A DNA stretch of 42,847 nt. Source: Chryseobacterium gleum (GTDB lineage: Bacteria; Bacteroidota; Bacteroidia; UBA10329). Both the position numbers and the translations under genes were made by a program. A model generated the notes under the pieces. It was not told the origin of the DNA. It saw only the letters and a program-made list of their open reading frames with translations, and did no database searches. Location: assembly GCA_945903645.1 (NCBI GenBank), contig CAMDOM010000025.1, positions 1 through 42,847 on the forward strand. Reading direction: 5' to 3'. This document shows positions 19,406 through 27,925 of the stretch, piece by piece. How positions within the stretch are numbered: the stretch's first letter is position 1; each line of letters begins with the position of its first letter.

Positions 19406-19419
19406 GTTTTTCAACTCAA
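19402..19419. repeat. 18-bp hairpin containing both convergent stop codons
   Basis: TTGAGTT, loop TTTC, AACTCAA forms a perfect 7-bp stem. The left arm holds the TGA of truB and the right arm, on the other strand, the TGA of the DAHP synthase gene. There is no long T-run, so it is at best a weak bidirectional terminator. Confidence 0.7.
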
Positions 19420-20519
19420 GAATTCAAAATTCCCGTCTGTTTGTTGATACTTTCTTGGTGAATGGCGCGGAAGAGTTGGACGATAAATTCTTCGCTTAAG
19501 CCAGTAGGTCCAGCCTTTTCTAAATGTCGCGCCATCAGTTCGTTCCATCTTCCTTCCTGAAAAATGGTCATGTTGAATTGCTTCTTGAAATTGGCAATAT
19601 CATCCACCACTTTCATACGGTAGCTAAGCATTTCGAGCAATTGGTCGTCTATTTCGTTGATGGCCGAGCGGAAATCTTCAACGCTTTTTAGCTCCACGCC
19701 TTCGGGCACTTCATCGCGCACCACGAGTTTGCAAATAATGTCGTCTAACTGCAGAGGGGTAACCTGTTGTTTGCTATCACTCCAAGCTACATCTGGAGTG
19801 ATATGCGTTTCAATCATCAGCCCATCAAACTTCAAATCCATAGCCATTTGTGCTACCGATGCAACCAAATCGCGGTTGCCAGCAATGTGGCTTGGGTCGT
19901 TAATGAAGAGCAACTGCGGCATATGTTTGCGAAACTCTATGGCCATTTGCCATTCGGGCCTATTGCGGTATATGCTATGGCCGTATTGCGACACCCCTCG
20001 ATGGACGGCCCCAAGGCGCGAAATGCCGCTAGCAGCCACACGTTCTACTGCGCCAATCCAGAGCGCTACATCTGGATTAACTGGGTTTTTTACCAGTACA
20101 GGAATATCAACTCCAACCAATGCATCGGCAATTTCTTGCACTGCAAACGGATTTGCGGTAGTGCGGGCCCCAATCCAAAGAATATCGATACCTGCTTTCA
20201 GCGCTTCGTCTACATGGCGGGCGTTGGCAACTTCAATAGTTACGGGCAATCCGGTTTCGCGCTGCACACGATTGAGCCATTGCAACCCAATGCTGCCAAT
20301 ACCTTCGAACGTGCCAGGTCGAGTGCGCGGTTTCCAAATTCCAGAACGAAACACATCTGCACCCAACGCTTTGAGTTGATGGGCTGTTTGCAGTACCTGT
20401 TCTTCAGTTTCGGCACTACACGGACCAGCTATAAGAAAAGGACGCTTTTGCGCTGCTGTGGGCCAAGCTTCGTACTTATCCATGATGCCTTGTAATTCTA
20501 TCACGTCTGTGATGTCCAT
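19416..20519 (-). CDS. Bifunctional DAHP synthase / chorismate mutase (type II)
   Basis: A 367-residue fusion. Residues about 20-265 form a DAHP synthase of the AroA-beta (KDO8P-synthase-like) type, with GPCSAET (32-38), FRSGIWKPRTRPGTFEGIG, KNPVNPD and HAV-type metal/phosphate residues. Residues about 280-360 form an AroQ-type chorismate mutase helix bundle (INEIDDQLLEMLSYRM, ending FRAIHQESIN). It should catalyse the first step of the shikimate pathway and the chorismate-to-prephenate branch, allowing feedback by aromatic amino acids through the mutase domain. This fusion is widespread in Bacteroidota. It has its own promoter box and follows the permease gene by 63 nt. Confidence 0.94.
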   Translation of the reverse strand: MDITDVIELQGIMDKYEAWPTAAQKRPFLIAGPCSAETEEQVLQTAHQLKALGADVFRSGIWKPRTRPGTFEGIGSIGLQWLNRVQRETGLPVTIEVANARHVDEALKAGIDILWIGARTTANPFAVQEIADALVGVDIPVLVKNPVNPDVALWIGAVERVAASGISRLGAVHRGVSQYGHSIYRNRPEWQMAIEFRKHMPQLLFINDPSHIAGNRDLVASVAQMAMDLKFDGLMIETHITPDVAWSDSKQQVTPLQLDDIICKLVVRDEVPEGVELKSVEDFRSAINEIDDQLLEMLSYRMKVVDDIANFKKQFNMTIFQEGRWNELMARHLEKAGPTGLSEEFIVQLFRAIHQESINKQTGILNS

Positions 20520-20533
20520 GCTTCTTCAGATTG

Positions 20534-20541
20534 CAAACTTA
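20534..20541 (-). promoter_or_regulatory. DAHP synthase promoter (TAAGTTTG)
   Basis: An exact TAnnTTTG match on the minus strand, ending 14 nt before the ATG, with a TTG 16 nt upstream as possible -33. It suggests that the gene is transcribed separately from rbfA and the permease. Confidence 0.6.
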
Positions 20542-20582
20542 CGTCTGCCTTTAAGAACAATGAATGTGAAGAAGGGTTCAGG

Positions 20583-21818
20583 TTAATCTCGCACTATCCG
20601 AAGCTGCTTTGCAGGCCGTATCACTTTAGCCACCGGTAGCCAAGCAGCTAACAGCCCAATAGAGAAAACCGTAAGCATCACATACACCACATCCAAGGGC
20701 TGCACTTCTAAGGGATATGCTTGAATTATATAGTTGCCCGATGAACTTAGCGGTATAAAACCAAATGTGATTTGTGCCCAGCAGACTAGAAGCCCGAGCA
20801 CCATTCCCGCCAAAGCTCCCGACATGGAAATAAATAGGCCTTCCAAAATAAAAATTCTTCGAACCAACTGCTCGTTTGCGCCCATACTGCGCAAAATGTT
20901 GACGTCCTTTTTCTTGTCGAGAATGAGCATGGTGAGCGAACCAATTACGTTGAAAATAGAAATCATCATAATGAAGGCTAGAATTAGAAACACCGCCCAT
21001 TTCTCGCTCTTCATTATCTTGTAGAGCAACTCGTTTTGCTGATAGCGATCTTTTACCACATAATGGTTTCCGAGCAAGGAAGAAATTTGGTCGCGCACAT
21101 CAGCCATATTAGCTTCAGGATTGAGATACACTTCTATGGAAGAGACCACATTATCATGATTCAACAGCTTTCGTGTTAGCGCAATAGGGGCGATTACATA
21201 GCCGAGGTCGAAATCTTGTTGTATGGAAAAAATGCCCGAAGGAAACACTTGTTGCAGCTGAAATGCTTTGCTTGGGTCTATAGAACCACGCATTCCTCTG
21301 CGTGGTACATATACCTCAATTGGGTTCACGGGGTCGTTGATTCCTGCTTCTAAATAAAACGCTACGCCCGCGCCCATCATCATCCTTGGCGAGCCTTGCG
21401 ATTGCAATATCGCCTCACCATCCGAAAGCTTATTGGCAATGCCTGACTCGGCTATGTAATTTTCCGAAACACCTTTAATTTGGGCAAAGTATTGCTTGTC
21501 GCGGTAACGCAGCAAACAGCTTTCCTCCAACACGTCAACCGTTGCGCTAACGCCTTCAATACCCATAATTTTTGTCAAGGGAAGCGTATCAAGCGCAATG
21601 GTTTTTCCCAAAGCTGGAGTAATGCGCACGGGAGGTTCCGAAATATCGTAAAGGGCAATTACCAACCCTTCAAACCCGTTGAAAACGGATAGCACAATAA
21701 TCATTGCGGCAGTAACCACCGCCACACCACCTACTGAAATGGCAGAAATGATATTGATAGCGTTGTGCGACTTCTTGGAGAAGAGGTAGCGTTTAGCTAT
21801 ATGAAGGGGAAGGTTCAA
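20583..21818 (-). CDS. LolC/E-like ABC transporter permease (FtsX-domain)
   Basis: A 411-residue permease with one N-terminal membrane helix (after RYLFSKKSHNAINIISAISV), a periplasmic domain of roughly 220 residues (MacB_PCD-like) and three C-terminal helices. The FtsX signature includes KKKDVNILRSMGANEQLVRRIF. It matches the lipoprotein-releasing (LolC/LolE) permease type, which with a LolD ATPase pulls lipoproteins from the inner membrane for delivery to the outer membrane. No ATPase is adjacent. The gene starts 19 nt after rbfA, a pairing I recall as common in Bacteroidota, so both are probably one transcript. Confidence 0.88.
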   Translation of the reverse strand: MNLPLHIAKRYLFSKKSHNAINIISAISVGGVAVVTAAMIIVLSVFNGFEGLVIALYDISEPPVRITPALGKTIALDTLPLTKIMGIEGVSATVDVLEESCLLRYRDKQYFAQIKGVSENYIAESGIANKLSDGEAILQSQGSPRMMMGAGVAFYLEAGINDPVNPIEVYVPRRGMRGSIDPSKAFQLQQVFPSGIFSIQQDFDLGYVIAPIALTRKLLNHDNVVSSIEVYLNPEANMADVRDQISSLLGNHYVVKDRYQQNELLYKIMKSEKWAVFLILAFIMMISIFNVIGSLTMLILDKKKDVNILRSMGANEQLVRRIFILEGLFISMSGALAGMVLGLLVCWAQITFGFIPLSSSGNYIIQAYPLEVQPLDVVYVMLTVFSIGLLAAWLPVAKVIRPAKQLRIVRD

Positions 21819-21837
21819 CGGGGATTAGCTGGGCTAA

Positions 21838-22185
21838 TTATCCTCCTTTAATAAGGTCTTCAATACGCTCAATATGGTCAAGCGAATCATCTAAATGGAA
21901 ACTAAGCTCTGGCACAATGCGTAATTGATACCGCACCTGATCGCCTAAGTATTTGCGTATTTCTTTGGTATGGGTTTTCACCACTTTGAGGGTGGCCTGT
22001 TTGTCTGCTACAGCAAAAATGCTGAGAAATACCTTGGCCAATCCAAGGTCGGGACTAATATGCACTTGGGTCACTGTGAGCATGCCACCTTTGGCAAATA
22101 GACCAGCATTGCGTTGGAAATAAATAGCCAAGTCTTGCTGAATAATTCGTGCCACTTTTTTTTGGCGTGTGCTTTCTTCCATCAT
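21838..22185 (-). CDS. rbfA: 30S ribosome-binding factor A
   Basis: A 115-residue RbfA, a KH-fold protein needed for late 16S rRNA and 30S maturation. It shows the family start (STRQKKVARIIQQDLAIYFQ), the central VTQVHISPDLGLAKVFLSIF and the C-terminal QLRIVPELSFHLDDSLDHIE motif. The first codon may be either of two adjacent ATGs. A TACCTTTA box (22190-22197, minus strand) sits 4 nt from the ATG, which would give an essentially leaderless message, or it is chance. Confidence 0.95.
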   Translation of the reverse strand: MMEESTRQKKVARIIQQDLAIYFQRNAGLFAKGGMLTVTQVHISPDLGLAKVFLSIFAVADKQATLKVVKTHTKEIRKYLGDQVRYQLRIVPELSFHLDDSLDHIERIEDLIKGG

Positions 22186-22294
22186 GCGGTAAAGGTAAGC
22201 AGTGGGTTGCGTTGCCTTTCATTCTTCACAAATTCGCAATTCAATTCTGTTTCTCGACCCTGTTCTATGTATCTATGCGTTCTCAAAATACGGT

Positions 22295-23980
22295 TTGATA
22301 TCACGAATCCAGTCCATTGGTTTACTCGCTGCAATTGTAGCAGTCTATAGCATCAGCGCATTTGTTGATGTCATGGAAATTGATGCAGCGCAATATGCAT
22401 CCATAGCCCGAGAAATGCTGGAGCGTGGCGAATATTTGCACGTAACTAATCGCTATGTGGATTATTTGGACAAACCGCCACTGTTGTTTTGGTTGTCAGC
22501 TTTGTCGTTTAAGGTTTTTGGCATCTCCAATGTGGCCTTCAAATTGCCATCGCTATTGTTTGCGTTGCTTGGCATTTTTTCCACCTACAAGCTTGGTAAA
22601 CTCTTGTATACAGAGCAAACAGGAGTTCTTGCGGCATTGATTTTTGCTTCTTGCCAAGCCATGTTTCTTACCACCAATGATGTTCGAACCGATACCATTC
22701 TGACGGGTGCAATAATATTCTCCATTTGGAGTTGTGTTGTTTTCGTAAAGTATGGAAAATGGATTTGGCTGGCGGCTGCAAGCCTTGGCATAGCTGCGGG
22801 AATGCTTGCCAAAGGTCCCATTGGAATTATGGCTCCGGGATTGGCTTTGGGTGCCCACTTCGTTTTGAGACGCGAATGGAAAAATATCTTCAAATGGCAA
22901 TGGATTGTGATGGTACTAGTTGTGGCAGTGCTCATTTCTCCAATGCTTTGGGGGTTGTATCAGCAGTTTGATGCACATCCCGAAAAGGGAGTTTCGGGTG
23001 TGCGGTTCTTTTTGTGGGACCAGAGTTTTGGAAGACTCACGGGCGATAATCCATTTGTAAACAGCCAAAAAACGCCTCAACCTAGTGCGCCCTTGTTTTT
23101 TGTTCATACAGTGATTTGGGCGTTTTTGCCGTGGAGTTTATTCTTAATTCTTGGCTTGGCAAGTCAAACAAAAGCACTCTTTAACGCTCGATTTTTTCTT
23201 TCAAAAAATGAGGAAGCCATCACTTTTGGAGGTTTCGTACTAGTGTTTTTGGGCATGTCGCTCTCGGCCTACAAATTGCCGCACTACATATTTATAGTGT
23301 TTTCACTTGCGGCAATTATTACGGCCAGTTATATTCAAACCACCTTTTCAAGTTTAGGAAATACGCGATTTCAGTCGGGTCTCTTTCGCTTTCATGGAGT
23401 TGTTTTGATGCTGATTTGGCTCGCATTGGTGGTGTTTTGTACTGCATCCTTTCCCTTGCACAATCTACTCTTGTGGATAGTGATTATTGCGTTATTCGGA
23501 TTCTTCGTTTTTGTTTGGAAAGGAAAAATCCCAGTAGAAAAAAAGCTGATTGTAGGAACTGTGGTTACTATGATTGCGGTCAATTTTATGTTGAGCGCCC
23601 ATTTTTACCCAACCTTATTGTCTTATCAAAGCAACACTTCCGCAGGAAAATTCGCTATCGAAAACAGCATTCCATCTGAGCAATTTGTGTCGTATCGCAT
23701 TGGTGGTCACGCGCTAGATTATTACAGCCAGCGAGCAGTGCCTTGGTTGTCAGAACCATCTTCCGTAGAACAACGCATTGCACAAGGGCAAACTTGGGTT
23801 TTCACAGATTTAGAAGGAAAGACTGAACTAGAATCGGCCCAGCTTTTACCAGATTCCGTGATTGTCTGCAAAGATTTTAGGGTAACCATGCTTCGGCTTA
23901 CGTTCTTCATACCTAGTGAGCGAGATAAGATGCTGAACGAGAAATTTCTCTTAGGCTATAATCAACAGACGCTTCCATAG
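22295..23980 (+). CDS. GT39/ArnT-like glycosyltransferase (membrane)
   Basis: The protein has about twelve membrane helices and a C-terminal soluble segment. The N-terminal loop holds the GT-C pattern MEIDAAQYASIAREMLERGEY, followed by YVDYLDKPPLLFWLSAL, typical of ArnT/PMT-type enzymes that use polyprenyl-phosphate sugars. The Asp-Glu-Asp context and DKPPLLFW are well conserved features of the group. Donor and acceptor are unknown. The reading frame has no in-frame ATG near its start; candidates are TTG at 22295 (gives an Arg-containing n-region directly before the first helix) and GTG at 22202, which would nearly abut rbfA. I prefer 22295 with low certainty about the start but not the gene. 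Confidence 0.82.
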   Translation: MISRIQSIGLLAAIVAVYSISAFVDVMEIDAAQYASIAREMLERGEYLHVTNRYVDYLDKPPLLFWLSALSFKVFGISNVAFKLPSLLFALLGIFSTYKLGKLLYTEQTGVLAALIFASCQAMFLTTNDVRTDTILTGAIIFSIWSCVVFVKYGKWIWLAAASLGIAAGMLAKGPIGIMAPGLALGAHFVLRREWKNIFKWQWIVMVLVVAVLISPMLWGLYQQFDAHPEKGVSGVRFFLWDQSFGRLTGDNPFVNSQKTPQPSAPLFFVHTVIWAFLPWSLFLILGLASQTKALFNARFFLSKNEEAITFGGFVLVFLGMSLSAYKLPHYIFIVFSLAAIITASYIQTTFSSLGNTRFQSGLFRFHGVVLMLIWLALVVFCTASFPLHNLLLWIVIIALFGFFVFVWKGKIPVEKKLIVGTVVTMIAVNFMLSAHFYPTLLSYQSNTSAGKFAIENSIPSEQFVSYRIGGHALDYYSQRAVPWLSEPSSVEQRIAQGQTWVFTDLEGKTELESAQLLPDSVIVCKDFRVTMLRLTFFIPSERDKMLNEKFLLGYNQQTLP

Positions 23981-23999
23981 TCTACACTTCGTTAATCCA

Positions 24000-24007
24000 T
24001 ACTTTTG
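24000..24007 (+). promoter_or_regulatory. trpS promoter -7 box (TACTTTTG)
   Basis: An exact TAnnTTTG match ending 23 nt before the trpS ATG, in the 50-nt gap after the GT39 gene. Confidence 0.6.
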
Positions 24008-24030
24008 CCGACCCATCCAAATCAATAGCA

Positions 24031-25008
24031 ATGGCACGAATACTCACAGGAATTCAGAGTTCAGGAAGGCAACATTTGGGCAATATTCTTGGCGCCATTC
24101 GTCCAGCTATTCAATTGGCGAACACCTCTGGAAATGAGTCATTTCTATTTATTGCAGACCTCCACTCGCTTACCACCATTAAAAATGGTCAGCAGCGCAA
24201 GGAAAATGTGCTCGCCACCGCAGCAGCTTGGTTGGCTTGTGGATTAGACACCGAGAAAACGGTGTTCTATCGTCAATCGGATATTCCAGAAGTGTGTGAG
24301 TTAACGTGGTATCTGAGCTGTTTTGCTCCGTTTCCAATGTTGGCCAATGCACATTCGTTCAAGGATAAACAGAAAAATTTGGCCGATGTGAATGCCGGTC
24401 TATTCGTGTATCCAGTGCTTATGGCTTGCGATATTTTGATGTACGATGCCGAAATTGTTCCAGTTGGGAAGGACCAAAAACAGCATTTGGAAATGACTCG
24501 CGATATGGCGCGAGCGGTAAACAATTATTACCAACAAGAGCTTTTCGTTATTCCAGAATCGCGAATAAATGAGAGGATGATGGTAATACCGGGCACCGAT
24601 GGACGGAAGATGAGTAAGTCTTATGGCAATGTTATCGATGTGTTTTTGCCCGAGAAATTGCTTCTGAAACAGGTGAAGGAAATTGTAACCGATAGCACTC
24701 CTCTCGAAGAGCCAAAAAACCCAGACACATGCAATGTGTTTGCGCTATATCAGTTGTTGGGCTCAGCGCAGCAGGTAGCAGATTTGCGGGCGAAATACCT
24801 TGCGGGTGGCTTTGGCTATGGCCATGCCAAACAAGCTTTGTTTGAGTGCATCCTAGAGAATTTCAAAGAAGAACGGCTTCGATTTGATGCCCTTATGGCG
24901 CATCCGGATGAAATAGAACGTCAACTTCAACTTGGCGCAGCAAAAGCACGGCCAACAGCGCATGCTGTGCTTAATCGCCTGCGTTCGGTTTTGGGTTATG
25001 GCGCGTAG
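24031..25008 (+). CDS. trpS: Tryptophanyl-tRNA synthetase
   Basis: A 325-residue class Ic synthetase that charges tRNA-Trp. The HIGH motif is HLGN (15-18) in the start ILTGIQSSGRQHLGN and KMSKS is at 193-197. The tryptophan-pocket strand MACDILMYDAEIVPVGKDQ and the helix KQHLEMTRDMA are present. Length is normal. Its 3' end overlaps the convergent DUF6427 gene by 13 nt, so there is no room for an intergenic terminator. Confidence 0.96.
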   Translation: MARILTGIQSSGRQHLGNILGAIRPAIQLANTSGNESFLFIADLHSLTTIKNGQQRKENVLATAAAWLACGLDTEKTVFYRQSDIPEVCELTWYLSCFAPFPMLANAHSFKDKQKNLADVNAGLFVYPVLMACDILMYDAEIVPVGKDQKQHLEMTRDMARAVNNYYQQELFVIPESRINERMMVIPGTDGRKMSKSYGNVIDVFLPEKLLLKQVKEIVTDSTPLEEPKNPDTCNVFALYQLLGSAQQVADLRAKYLAGGFGYGHAKQALFECILENFKEERLRFDALMAHPDEIERQLQLGAAKARPTAHAVLNRLRSVLGYGA

Positions 25009-25958
25009 CCTATACAAGGTGCCACAAGTAGGGCAATAATTAGCAGGTCAGACCACCACCAAACCTTCACTTTCTCAATCATTGCAGAAATAAGTAGCGC
25101 AATTGGAAAAGCTGACCAAGCGGCAGTTTCTGCCCAACCAATGCGGAATATCAAAGCCGCTACCAGCGCTGTGGCAATCTGAGATACTAGAATAAGCATT
25201 CCATTGCGGGTAAGCACCGCTCCAGAAGCCATTTCTTGCAATATGGAAGGTAAAGAAAATCCGAGCATTACCAGCATTATAATATGGCCAACATGCGGCA
25301 GTTGTGGCACTGTTGGAATTACCCATGCCGATTGGAAAATATGTTGCAACGCCAGCAATGGATTGGCTTGCCAAAGCACTACTAGTAATAAAAAAACCAG
25401 CATCATTGCAGCACCAGCTAGCGGCATCACCACTTCGCGCCATGCACCTGGCCGCAGAATGAAGATGCTAAAGAATACCACCGCAAGCAACATTGCCCCT
25501 TGGCCATAAAGCAACGCTACCAATCCACTAAGCATGCCCATGTGAAACAAGGTATTCAGCACTTTATCTTGCTTGTAGGTAGAAAGGATGAGAAACACCA
25601 TCACTTGACCCAGTACAATAGCCAATAGAACATCAGGACGAATAAGCAATTGCGGAAATAGCATCGCAATACCCACCATTATCAACACAGGTAGCCAACC
25701 TTTAGAGTTTAGCAGCTTGAAGCGTATTCCAATAGCCCGCGATAAAAAGCCTGAAAAGATTAAAAGCAAGCTGCTTAATACAAATTTGGTCCAAGGCCAA
25801 GGTTCAAACCACGAAAAAGCCCAATGCAACGCCAACGGGCTAGGGGAAGAGCTTTCTAAACGGAGAAGATTTGCGCGAAACCCCACAAATGCAAGACAAG
25901 CAAGCACCACCAGAAGCAGTGAAAGCAATCCATTGTCCTTTAAGATGCGTGTAAGCAT
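24996..25958 (-). CDS. DUF6427 family membrane protein
   Basis: A 320-residue protein with about nine or ten membrane helices and almost no soluble domain, with features such as LRPGAWREVVMPLAGAAMM in the middle. It matches the Bacteroidota family I know as DUF6427, of unknown function. In many flavobacteria this family is encoded next to a small DUF6341 protein and near purD, which is the arrangement here, although the small gene is divergent in this window. The stop overlaps the trpS stop region on the other strand. No catalytic residues can be named. Confidence 0.72.
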   Translation of the reverse strand: MLTRILKDNGLLSLLLVVLACLAFVGFRANLLRLESSSPSPLALHWAFSWFEPWPWTKFVLSSLLLIFSGFLSRAIGIRFKLLNSKGWLPVLIMVGIAMLFPQLLIRPDVLLAIVLGQVMVFLILSTYKQDKVLNTLFHMGMLSGLVALLYGQGAMLLAVVFFSIFILRPGAWREVVMPLAGAAMMLVFLLLVVLWQANPLLALQHIFQSAWVIPTVPQLPHVGHIIMLVMLGFSLPSILQEMASGAVLTRNGMLILVSQIATALVAALIFRIGWAETAAWSAFPIALLISAMIEKVKVWWWSDLLIIALLVAPCIGYAP

Positions 25959-26030
25959 AGGTTAGTTCACGTCTTTGAGGTGAATAGTGCAAAGATGCCA
26001 AGCTTTTGCGCACCACCTGAATTCCTTCAA

Positions 26031-26038
26031 TATATTTG
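26031..26038 (+). promoter_or_regulatory. Promoter of the 58-residue gene (TATATTTG)
   Basis: An exact TAnnTTTG match, with TTTG at 26005-26008 as a well placed -33 (22-nt spacing). It ends 19 nt before the ATG at 26058. This is the best-formed promoter in the window and decides the start. Confidence 0.7.
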
Positions 26039-26057
26039 CAACCAAATTAGCAGCATC

Positions 26058-26234
26058 ATGAATCTTCAGGACATCCTTGCACCGATAGCAGATTTTTTTC
26101 AATGGACTTTTGGCCTTTTAGAGGCAGGAAGTGGCGTAATGAATAAAATACTCATCGGAATTATTTTCGCTGCGATTGTCTATTGGACGTTTCAATTGAT
26201 GAAATCCGAGAAAAGCGAGGTTCCAAATCGTTAA
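26058..26234 (+). CDS. DUF6341-like small single-pass membrane protein
   Basis: A 58-residue protein (MNLQDILAPIADFFQWTFGL at the start) with one clear membrane helix (KILIGIIFAAIVYWTFQLM) and a charged tail (KSEKSEVPNR). I recognise the layout of the DUF6341 family that accompanies DUF6427 and purD in Bacteroidota; no function is known. A longer frame extends upstream from 25980, but the strong promoter box lies inside it, so the ATG at 26058 is used. It is divergent from DUF6427 and convergent with purD (10 nt between stops). Confidence 0.75.
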   Translation: MNLQDILAPIADFFQWTFGLLEAGSGVMNKILIGIIFAAIVYWTFQLMKSEKSEVPNR

Positions 26235-26244
26235 TTTGTTGTTG

Positions 26245-27540
26245 CTATTTCGATAGCAACAATTCGCGGAGGTCGGAACCTATGTCTGCCCTATAGTAGC
26301 GACCTTCGTACGTAATGCGTTCGGCATTTGCGAACGACAACTCCAAAGCATCATCCAATGTATCGGCAATGGATGTTACCGCCATAATTCTACCTCCGTT
26401 GGTTACCACATTTCCAAGGGAGTCTGTTGTGGTTCCTGCATGAAACGCTACACTGCCCTCCACATTTTCAAGTCCAGTTATTACGTGTCCTTTCTCATAA
26501 TTACCAGGATAACCATCGGCTACTAACATAACCGTGCACGCGGTTCGTGGGTCTATTTTCAAGGTGATGGTGTCAAGGGTTTGATCACCTACGGCTTCAA
26601 ATAATTCGAGCAAATCGCTTTGAATGCGAGGAACAACAACCTCCGTTTCTGGGTCACCCATGCGCACATTGTATTCAATCACTTGTGGAATTCCATTCAC
26701 ATTCATCAGTCCAATAAAAATGAAACCAATATAGTCAATCCCCTCCTTAGCCAGTCCAGCAATGGTTGGCTTCACTACGCGTTCTTCCACTTTGGCAATA
26801 AATGCTTCGTCTGCAAATGGCACAGGCGACACAGCACCCATTCCACCCGTGTTTAGACCTGTATCTCCTTCGCCAATGCGTTTGTAGTCTTTAGCTGAAG
26901 GAAGAATTTTGTAGTTTTTACCATCGGTAAGCACAAAAACAGATAGTTCGATACCACGCAAAAACTCTTCAATCACCACTTTTTTGGAGGCTTCCCCAAA
27001 TTTTTGCCCCACAAGCATTGATGTGAGCTCAATGCGGGCTTCCACCAACTCATCGCAAATTAGTACCCCTTTTCCTTGAGCCAATCCATCTGCTTTTAGC
27101 ACATAAGGCGCTTCGAGGGTTTCGAGAAATTGAAGCCCTTCTGCTAGAGTTTCTTCCGTAAAACTGTGGTATTGAGCCGTGGGAATTCCATGACGAATCA
27201 TGAATTCTTTGCTAAAATCTTTGCTTCCTTCAAGCAATGCACCAGCCCGTGATGGGCCAATTACCGGAATGTAGCGTAAGGTAGCATCGGCTTTAAAATA
27301 ATCGCTTATACCAGCAACCAATGGAGCTTCGGGACCTACAACTACTAGGGCGATTCCGTTTTGCAACACAAACTGACGAAGCGCTGCAAAATCGAGCGGG
27401 TCGAGGGCTACGTTGGTTCCTACGTTTTGCGTGCCAGCATTGCCGGGTGCAATATAAAGTTTGGTGAGGCGCGGACTTTGGGCCAGTTTCCAAGCAAAGG
27501 CATGTTCCCTACCTCCAGAGCCAAGCAGCAATATATTCAT
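26245..27540 (-). CDS. purD: Phosphoribosylamine-glycine ligase (GARS)
   Basis: A 431-residue ATP-grasp ligase joining phosphoribosylamine and glycine in purine synthesis. It has the N-terminal MNILLLGSGGREHAFAWKL, the ATP-grasp lid and phosphate loop around YVLKADGLAQGKGV, the middle GGMGAVSPVPF, and GDPETEVVVPRI for metal binding. Length is typical. The frame is open 64 codons upstream, but the start at 27540 is canonical and a promoter box lies inside the extension. It is the second purine gene in the window (with purQ), though unlinked. Confidence 0.96.
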   Translation of the reverse strand: MNILLLGSGGREHAFAWKLAQSPRLTKLYIAPGNAGTQNVGTNVALDPLDFAALRQFVLQNGIALVVVGPEAPLVAGISDYFKADATLRYIPVIGPSRAGALLEGSKDFSKEFMIRHGIPTAQYHSFTEETLAEGLQFLETLEAPYVLKADGLAQGKGVLICDELVEARIELTSMLVGQKFGEASKKVVIEEFLRGIELSVFVLTDGKNYKILPSAKDYKRIGEGDTGLNTGGMGAVSPVPFADEAFIAKVEERVVKPTIAGLAKEGIDYIGFIFIGLMNVNGIPQVIEYNVRMGDPETEVVVPRIQSDLLELFEAVGDQTLDTITLKIDPRTACTVMLVADGYPGNYEKGHVITGLENVEGSVAFHAGTTTDSLGNVVTNGGRIMAVTSIADTLDDALELSFANAERITYEGRYYRADIGSDLRELLLSK

Positions 27541-27562
27541 GCGATAATGCTTCTGTGAATGA

Positions 27563-27570
27563 CAAAGGTA
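27563..27570 (-). promoter_or_regulatory. purD promoter (TACCTTTG)
   Basis: An exact TAnnTTTG match on the minus strand with a TTG 19 nt upstream, ending 22 nt before the purD ATG. Confidence 0.62.
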
Positions 27571-27763
27571 GGATAACCAAAATAGGAGACAAGTTGAATT
27601 TTGAAGTAAAGTGGGTAGAACATCGAAGAAAGTGAGTTCCTTTTTCTTCCATATGTGCTCGGAATTTTGCGGTTTATGCACGATTAAACATCTTTCAAAT
27701 CGCTTCGAGAATAAACTTGCATCGCAAAGCAAAAAAGATGTTTCACCTATTGTGAAAACTTTT

Positions 27764-27771
27764 TACTTTTG
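27764..27771 (+). promoter_or_regulatory. tRNA-Gln promoter -7 box (TACTTTTG)
   Basis: An exact TAnnTTTG match 11 nt before the tRNA 5' end. The same octamer serves trpS. Confidence 0.6.
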
Positions 27772-27782
27772 CCGCCCGTTAC

Positions 27783-27855
27783 TGACCCATGGTGTAACTG
27801 GCAACACGTCTGGTTTTGGTCCAGAAGAGTCTAGGTTCGAGCCCTAGTGGGTCAA
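27783..27855 (+). tRNA. tRNA-Gln (anticodon TTG)
   Basis: A full cloverleaf of 73 nt: acceptor TGACCCA/TGGGTCA, D-stem GTGT/ACAC with GG in the loop, anticodon stem TCTGG/CCAGA around loop TTTTGGT (anticodon TTG, reading CAA), five-base variable loop, T-arm CTAGG-TTCGAGC-CCTAG, discriminator A. The CCA end is not encoded. The U1-A72 pair at the acceptor end is typical for bacterial glutamine tRNAs. Confidence 0.95.
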
Positions 27856-27863
27856 CAACATTA

Positions 27864-27897
27864 GAAACCCCGACAGTTTTACTGTTCGGGGTTTTTT
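27864..27897 (+). terminator. Rho-independent terminator of tRNA-Gln
   Basis: GAAACCCCGACAG, loop TTTTA, CTGTTCGGGG followed by six T. The stem has one bulge. The reverse direction lacks a good T-run, so it mainly stops the tRNA transcript. Confidence 0.85.
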
Positions 27898-27925
27898 ATT
27901 GCATTTAAATAAAAATTCATTCTTT

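Noticed and set aside
27611-27847. A 78-codon plus-strand frame overlapping the tRNA
   Set aside because: It runs through the tRNA-Gln gene and has no protein-like composition.
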